Shown here in pieces: positions 56,457 through 64,000 of a stretch of 64,000 bases of DNA. Position 1 is the first letter of the stretch. Each line of letters opens with the position of its first letter. Both the position numbers and the translations under genes were made by a program. Under the pieces are notes generated by a model. It saw only the letters and a program-made list of their open reading frames with translations. It was not told the origin of the DNA and searched no databases. Origin of the DNA: Cymodocea nodosa (Eukaryota > Streptophyta > Magnoliopsida > Alismatales > Cymodoceaceae); assembly GCA_036874045.1 (NCBI GenBank), contig CM072336.1:17293001-17357000 (forward strand), written 5' to 3'.

Positions 56457-57585
56457 ATGGAATTGATGCAATTACCGTTGGATGCACTAAGGGAAGTACT
56501 AAGCTAAAGATCTGTGTAGGTTGTGTTGTATATCAAAGGAAATTAAAAACTATATTAAAGAAAAATATTTTCAAGGACTACAAGATGCAAAAATGACTAA
56601 GATTATAGATGGATTCATATGGAGGTCATTTAATTATAGTTCAATTAACCATGAATATCTGGCTATGAAAGAAACTACTGAAATTCCACCCAATGCTTTA
56701 GAAGGAATAAATCATAATATGGGGATAGATGAAGGATTAATCATATACAAGACAAGACCAAGGTATGCAAGTTTATTATTACCTGATATTTTGATAAGAA
56801 ATCCTATAACAAGAGAAGAATGGAATATAGTAAGACCTAATAGATTTGAAGTACCAACTATAAATTGTGGGTCAGATTTAATATTTTTTGATAAAAATTC
56901 TACAATTCCTGAAAAATTATATTATTGGAGACCTACATGAAATTGGGGTGAAGATTTACGCTTAAGTGTGTATAATTTTTTGAACATATCTTGGAATGAA
57001 AATATTATGATATATCTAGGACAAAAATCATTAATTAACCAACCACGTGTCATACTTGATGGATATATATATCTAGTCACAGAGATATCAATAGCATATG
57101 GATCTGATTTATACATAGTGAGCATAGACAGTTATGATGAATATATAGAAATTTTACCTGTATCGAGTGAAATAGCTAAACCACCATCTGCAAAATTTAA
57201 TAAAATTCAAATAGGAATGTGGTATAATGAATAAGATGATCCTACTTTATGTCTGATAAGATGGTGGGATGAACTAATGAAATTTCAAATATGGATTATG
57301 GAAGACATAAATGAATGGAAGTGGGAAGAGGAGTATATTGAAATAGATGTAGAAATAGAAACTGCTACATTACCTTGGAACCAAAAAGGATCCCTTTCTG
57401 CATGTCATATCATTAATGGTAATACACATATATTTGGAATTTATAATATATTACATGTTTACAAATTAACAAGAAACAAGAACTGCATTAAAACAGAATT
57501 AATAGCAAGAATAACTATGCCTAAAAAGTTTGCTTGGACTGACACGTTTATTCCATTTGTTTCTACTTTTCAATCATGTTATTAA
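56457..57585 (+). pseudogene. Captured F-box/FBA gene (copy C)
   Basis: F-box N-terminus LPLDALREVL...AKDLCRLCCISKEIK, then an FBA-type region with D.GLIIYKTRPRYASLLLP, IRNPITREEWNI, VYNFLNISWNEN, LDGYIYLVTEI, DLYIVSIDSYDEYIEILPV, CLIRWWDEL, KFQIWIMEDINEWKWEEEYI (blocks), and the end FIPFVSTFQSCY at 57585. Same place and same borders as in copies A and B. As an SCF substrate receptor the protein could have acted on host silencing or defence factors; that is speculation. Broken, with a few breaks. Confidence 0.8.
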
Positions 57586-59321
57586 GCTGTGATTTTGTGT
57601 GTTTAATGTTGTGTGTATTCTGCATTTTTTTTTTAAAAAAAAAGAAATTTTTTTTCTTAGTTTTTATTTTTATTTTATAAAAGAAAAAAAAATAAAATAT
57701 CAATCTAGTTTGTTGGCATCTGTTCTAGGAAACCAACTGGCTTGCTTGTGAGCCATCAAAGGCATAGGAGCCTGGGTTCCACACAAGACAGTGAATTATC
57801 AATATTTATTAAATGTTATTTTGTTATATATTTTGCTTTTATCTGTGAATGAAAAGTTTTTCAGAATCAAAAATAGGAATATTCAAAAGAAGATACAAAT
57901 GAAATAAGGTATGTAACTAATTACTCATCCTGAATTTTAAATCAAGCAAAACTGTATTCATGCATGCTTAAATTATTGTATTTATTGTCAAATCTTTTAC
58001 ATTAAGGACAATGCAAAATGTAGATATGGGGAGGAGGTAATTGAAGTAACAGCCATGTAAGTTTGTTAATTAAAGGAATTAAAATGGTACTGCAAAGTTT
58101 TAAGGAAATTGAAAATTTTTATGAATTTGCTGTAACTATCCGATAATTGAGACTGTAAAATTTTTATAAACTACTTGAATGCTATATTTAGAAGGTTATA
58201 TAAGATGCTATTGAGTTTACTATTTATGCAAATCTAGATATAGTATCTTATTTTTTTTTTATGAATTTCATGAGTTTAACAGTTTTACGATTTTAAATCA
58301 GAATGCTTAATGAAAAAATCAGTAAATTATCTGAAGTCTTGAAAGAGCTGAGATGTGAATTCTAGATTAAATGAAACACATGATTAAAGATACATTTAAT
58401 TTGATTGATTAAACTTGTAGAATGATTTATGTGTAGATCTTATTAAACTACAGAAAAAGTATGAACTTATTGTTATGGATTCATATTTTCAGTAAATGTT
58501 AGAAGCGGGACTATATGAGATTGGTGTTTTACTACATCTGTATTAATGAAATACATACATATATAGTATATGGTTAATGTTTTGTTTTGTGTTTGTAGTT
58601 TGAAAAAAAAAAAAAAGGAAAATTTTGAGAGTTTATTGACTTATTTAATCACGAGCCTTTTGTACTTGAGCAAATAGGTATGTAAGGATTGTTGACCTGA
58701 AAAAGGACTCTTGAAATCTGGCAACTTAAGATCCTGATCAGATCTAAGATTGTTGACTGAAAGCTCATTACATGGGTACATTAGAAAGCTCTTGTATGAT
58801 TCAAGCTTGTCAAATTAACTTTTAAAGTACAAAAAAAATACATATACTGTTCTAAAAAGATACAAGTATTTTGTGAAATACAAATATCTTATGAATCGAG
58901 TATATTTTCTGTTATCTAGAATTGCTGAAATATGAATCTAGAATTGACTTTTGAAGTTGTTTTATGAAGATACAATTCTTTATTCTACTTGTCTTAATCA
59001 GATTGAATTGGATTGTACTTTGATTCGTATGTTGTTGAAATTTCTTCTAAAAATTTTATTGGAAAATTCAAGATGACAGATGATGAAATGAAAAACAAAC
59101 GATAATAAAATTAACACTTATGTAATGATGATATACTTTGTATGTAATTTGCATATATTCTAAATATATTTGCAGATTGATTAATGAAACATACAGAATA
59201 TATTTTTATGCTAATTAGAAGAAAAAAGAAAGAGGAAGAATTAATTCTAACACTTTTTGAAATACCAATTAATTAGATCTTAGTTTGCTAAGGAATTAGC
59301 AAAATTTAGGTATATGGGAAG
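57586..59321 (+). other. 3' untranslated region of Athila copy C
   Basis: Aligns with 22691-24436: the GTGAGCCATCAAAGGCATAG block near 57748, the CATTAAGGACAATGCAAAA tract with GGGGAGGAGG (57998-58040), an A-tract near 58602-58615, and the final purine tract TATATGGGAAG next to the LTR. The hairpin pair found here in copies A and B is missing. Confidence 0.75.
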
Positions 59322-61349
59322 TGTTTAGAATGAAAAATTGCATATTATTAACGGTTAAATGATGGTTAATTGCATAATATTTAGCCTATCATATAAGCAT
59401 TAAGCCATTATGTTATAATTGCATTATTATATGCTTTAATTGAAGAATCTGCTTAAATTGGGGGAATTAATGTTAATTTAGTATATTTATGAACTGTCGG
59501 TAAGTTGCAAGCTGTGAAATTCTTAAGTATCCGAATTTTTTGATATTTCGGACAGTTATGTTTAACAGACCGAACATGTATCGGATAGTTATGTTTAAAT
59601 TGCCGAACAGTTATGTTTTGAGAGAATATTTTATTATTTCCTGAAGTACATGTGTCGAAACCATAATGAATGACTTAAGTGAACTTTCGATGAGTTATCT
59701 ATAACTATCCGAAATGCATCTGAACATCAGATAGTTAGCTCCGTAACTATTTGAAATGTTATTTTATAATTAAACTGCTACTGACACGTGTCGAGATCTG
59801 GTAGATTTACTTAAGTTATATATCGACGAGTTAAGTTTATAAGTATCTAAAATGCACCTGAGCATCGGATCATTTGATTTATGCACGTGTTGAATTTAAA
59901 TGCTTTAGTATATCACGTGAGAGGCACATATTTAACTCGTTAAGTTAACATAACTGTACACATTGAGTTACATGAATACACACTAAAGTAACGTGTTATG
60001 TTAGCAGCTTATTTCTTTATTACACGTGTTTTATAGTTAAATCTATTTTCTAATATGCCACTGTAGCAGTTGCAGAAACAGATAGTTGGAAGAGAAAAAC
60101 CACGTTTGCTCGTATCGCGTAGGGAAAGAAATCATCGTCGTTGATACGAATGAAGGAAATCCAACCAACCATTCAAGCAGAAGCAGTTACTACTGAAGAA
60201 ATATAAAAGAAAAGAAGAAAAAAAAGAAGAAGTGTGTGATCGATGGGTGGACAGTGTGTGTAGAGGAGGATGAGCGTCGCAATTCTCTGAAGTTCCACAC
60301 CACCATCATCATCACCACCATAATCACCAACCATCAGAGGTTTGTGAGGATACTTGCCTGATGTTAGGTCAATTCCGAGCCAAACACAGTGTCTGACAAC
60401 TACTGTGAGTGATCACGTCGTGGGAAGGGAAGCCATTTTCACCAAGCGCCGACTCATATTTTAGGAGATCGTAAAGCTTTTAGCCTTGGCTTCGGATTGA
60501 TGCCTGTATGCTGAAGAGATCATCTTGCAATTCTAGACTCGCGATTCTATAGGGAGAGGAGACAGGATTGTAAGTGGTTTAATTTTCAGTGGTGTAATCG
60601 CGTTGCAAGTAGTGTCGGAAGTATTTACTATCAAGTGATATTACTTTACATTTCACATTTCGCCCATTTCCATGTTCATATTAAAGCAAAAAGACCAAAA
60701 ATAATTTATCTATGTTTGTATGTTGTATTTGAGTGTTGTATTGTTTGTGTTGTATCATGATTAATGTTATCTTTATCAGTGTTGTGATTATTTTATGTTT
60801 ATTTTAGTTTTACAGTTTACTGAAATTGATTCGTTCAAAAGACTAAAAGATTTTAATGGTTACTGTTTGAATTATCTGAATGTTAGTATTTCTTAATGAT
60901 AAATCCAATGTTAACTAACATTAAAGAGCTTAATTGATGTTATTTACAATCTGTGGAATCGCCCAATGGTTGGCCAAATTCCTTTGTAAATAGCAATATT
61001 AAAAAGAAAAGACAGTCTCATGGAGTTAACTTAAGTCCACGAGATTAGTCCGTTGAGTTAATTATAATTCAACGGAGAGCTTATTGAATATATAAATTTG
61101 ATTGTTAACAAACGAATAGTTCTCAAGTTCTTCAACAATTCCCTATGAGATCGACCTGTACTTACACATTGATACAATAGACACTATGCACTTGTAGTTA
61201 AAGTACAAATTAGAATTAATATCTAAATTGTATTAAAGGTTGTTTGTTTAATTCTAAAAGAAAGAATAAGCATAAAGATAAATTAACTAAGTAAAAATAA
61301 AAATAACAAATCTAAGTTTTTCTAGTGTAGTGCTGGAAAAACGCAAACA
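59322..61349 (+). repeat. 3' LTR of Athila copy C (2028 bp)
   Basis: TGTTTAGAATG...ACGCAAACA. The TATA box is at 60201-60209. U3 hairpins are at 59690-59715 and elsewhere. The end block GATCGACCTGTACTT is near 61149. Pairs with 45378-47245. Confidence 0.88.
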
Positions 61350-62150
61350 ACAAATTAACACTCGAAAAAACTAACCTTATTCTAACCTTAAGTGAATCTT
61401 GTTATGAATTCTATTTTGACAATGAATATTTCAAGTTAATCGAAGAATTATGTTAAAAACTCGTATAGTTAAAATTATCTACAAGTGTTTTTAACATTTT
61501 AACTTTTCACACATTTTCTATATACATTTAATAAAAAAAATCAAAGAATTAGATAATTGTTCAAGTTTTATGTATAAATTGATAACTATTTAAGTTTTAT
61601 ATAGTGACTAAAAAAGAGTTAAATTTTTCTATTAAAGTTAATTATTTTGTAAGTGAAAAACTTGAAGAGTTATAAATAAGTGTTTAAATTTTTACAAGTA
61701 TTAAAGAGATAAATGTTTAACTAAAAAAAGGTGATTTAAAAGATAAATTCTATGATTTTTCAAAAAGAACATTCTCAATAAATCTACAAGGAAATATGAA
61801 AATTCAAAAAAAAAGTGAAAAATGTGGATAATTCAAATTTGAAAAAATACATAAGATCATGAATTATGAATAAAAGATATGAGCTGCATTTTATTTATCC
61901 TTACACAAAAAAGATAAATCTCATCAAAGTTTATTGAATCCCAACATTAAACAAAGTAATCCCAACCAAGAGGAAAAGATATTCAACCTATACAAAGAAA
62001 TACCAACAAATACAAAAAAATCAGTAAATACAAAGAAAAGTATTATCTGGAAGAAAGTCTTAAAAATACGAAAGAAGAAACAATGAGATATAAAAACAGA
62101 GCAAAAAGTAAGAAAAATAAGATATATTCTATTTTAAAGTATTGAATAAG
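61350..62150 (+). repeat. Decayed SIRE-like LTR remnant
   Basis: From about 61385 it tracks the U3-R part of the LTR at 2880-3620: the AAAAACTCGTATAGTTAA block at 61453 matches 2903, and a GATAATTGTTCAAGTTTTA-like block matches 3001. CG and CACGTG sites of the better-preserved LTR appear here as TG/CA forms, as expected from methylation-driven decay. No ends or duplications found. The first ~35 bases after copy C are unassigned. Confidence 0.6.
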
Positions 62151-62948
62151 ATAAAAATTCCTAACAGAGATAGGTGTGGGAAAATTTGGAGAATTTCCCT
62201 GCCGTTCTTTTCCATCCTCTTTCTTCTTCGTGTACTCTCGAACTCAATCAATCGAAAGAAAAAGAGAGAGAAACAGAAGTGGGGCACGTGGTTCCTCCGC
62301 CGCTTTTCTCTCTCCCTTATTCTCGTTACCAGTAGCTTCGATTTGAATTTTTCTTACGGAGAATTCTAATCCAAGATTTTAGAGGGGGAAAAAACGACTG
62401 CAATTACGAAATATTTTTTGCTAATTTGGTTCATTTGAATTTTATTATATTGTAAGAATTGTACCTATAAAGGATCATTTAAGAGAAATTAATCTTAAAT
62501 GATTGTCATATCCTGTAAATTTTGTAAATGCACTAAGGAAAAATTTTAGTAATTTTAAGTGAAACAGAGACAGTAGAACATCAGAATTACTGAGCCAAAA
62601 AATAATTTTAAAAGGTGAGCTCTTCCCCACCCTCAGGTACAAGGTGAACATTCTGCATCGGACATGTGAGCCTGACTTAAATGTGCGACAACGTGAACAT
62701 AAATAAATAAATACCTAAATTAAAAAGATGGGTTCAAACTCCCACCCATGAAAAGCTTTGGGTTTGGAATGGAAAAGCAAAGTCAAAGCAAAAGTAATTT
62801 AAGTGTTTGCAAATGCAAGAAATAATTAAGTGTTGTCGATAGTATAGATAAAATGTTTTCAATTTTCAAGAGAAGGCCTAATACATACCGTGACAAGATA
62901 TTGGGATGAGCTAATAACTCGCACCTTCTAGTCTCAACATGGTTCTCT
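62151..62948. other. Katanin 3' flank; no gene recognised
   Basis: 62160-62400 is markedly richer in C/T and G/C than its surroundings (CTTCTTCGTGTACTCTCG, CCTCCGCCGCTTTTCTCTCT) and could be a leader or promoter remnant of a plus-strand host gene, but no convincing reading frame follows. 62400-62948 is plain AT-rich sequence downstream of the katanin stop codon. Confidence 0.35.
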
Positions 62949-63826
<878 letters not shown>

Positions 63827-63835
63827 CTAAGAAAT

Positions 63836-64000
63836 GAAGTTGCCGAGATAATAAGGATAGAAAATAGAATTATAATGATTAAGCTTGTTATAAGAAATGA
63901 GAAAATTAATATAATTAGTGCATATGCTCTAAAAATAGATTTAGGAGAAGCCATTAAACAGAAATTTTGGAAATATTTAGATAGTTTAGTTTATGATTTA
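63836..64000 (+). mobile_element. L1-type LINE endonuclease fragment
   Basis: An open frame of 55 codons from GAA at 63836 to the window edge. It reads RIENRIIMIKLVI, INIISAYALKIDLGEAIKQK (the SAYAP motif of the L1 apurinic-type endonuclease, here with Leu for Pro), then FWKYLDSLV. Spacing matches the endonuclease domain of plant L1 ORF2. It lies on the strand opposite to katanin, inside the katanin intron. Only part of the element is in the window, so its integrity is unknown. Confidence 0.7.

Larger units (their letters stand above)
45378..61349 (+). mobile_element. Athila-like element, copy C (LTRs at both ends)
   Basis: The most complete unit of the family in layout: 5' LTR (45378-47245, left border uncertain), PBS, zinc-knuckle ORF, gag linker, integrase core, long 3' ORF, capsid ORF with a solo LTR of the same family in it, F-box ORF, 3' untranslated region, PPT and 3' LTR (59322-61349). 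No protease, RT or RNase H is present. Both LTRs lack a U3 hairpin that other LTR copies have, which supports pairing them. They differ by about 5% over a 250-base stretch by eye. Broken, with tens of breaks. Confidence 0.8.

Noticed and set aside
62142-62369. 75-residue open frame read as a small protein
   Set aside because: It begins in LTR-remnant sequence, has a basic low-complexity stretch and no domain; codon use gives no support.

Overview
This window is repeat-dense, AT-rich nuclear DNA of a flowering plant, probably a eudicot. The evidence is Athila-type Ty3/gypsy elements, SIRE-like and Tnt1/Tork-like Ty1/copia elements, L1-type LINE sequence, and one host gene with plant GT-AG introns: the C-terminal end of katanin p60 (KTN1) at 62949-63767 on the minus strand. 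Almost everything else is retroelement fossil, mostly nested. I cannot name the species. Layout: 1-3860 is the right part of a SIRE-like copia element (accessory ORF, purine tracts, 3' LTR). 3861-26323 is Athila copy A, holding a gypsy-type solo LTR (4157-5786, TSD GACAA) and a pol-less SIRE-like element (8678-15113, TSD AGAAT) inserted inside integrase. 26324-42777 is Athila copy B, with a Tnt1-like copia element (32938-38237, minus strand, TSD TTATA) inside its F-box ORF. 42778-45377 is a SIRE-like LTR remnant split by an inverted Athila-family solo LTR (43152-45202, TSD TTGCA). 45378-61349 is Athila copy C, with LTRs at both ends, a PBS, a PPT and a solo LTR of its own family in its capsid ORF (53463-55673, TSD tATGG/cATGG). 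61350-62150 is a decayed SIRE-like LTR remnant. 62151-62948 is katanin 3' flank, then come the katanin exons, and 63836-64000 is L1 endonuclease sequence inside a katanin intron. The most unusual object is the Athila-like family. From the three copies its consensus layout is LTR - PBS - short zinc-knuckle ORF - protease - RT - RNase H - integrase - long ORF ending in a plant-transposon-protein-like domain - gag capsid ORF - F-box/FBA ORF - two polypurine tracts - LTR. In other words, the capsid domain lies downstream of pol, separated from its zinc knuckle, and a host-type F-box gene is carried between capsid and LTR. Gene borders in the 3' half are marked by clusters of short perfect or near-perfect inverted repeats. 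These share a GAGTTA...TAACTC core, while their outer arms change in a compensating way. The same hairpin class fills the LTRs of the unrelated SIRE-like element. All copies here are broken by many changes. Paired LTRs differ by roughly 5-6% by eye, which suggests insertions on the order of a couple of million years old if common plant LTR rates apply.
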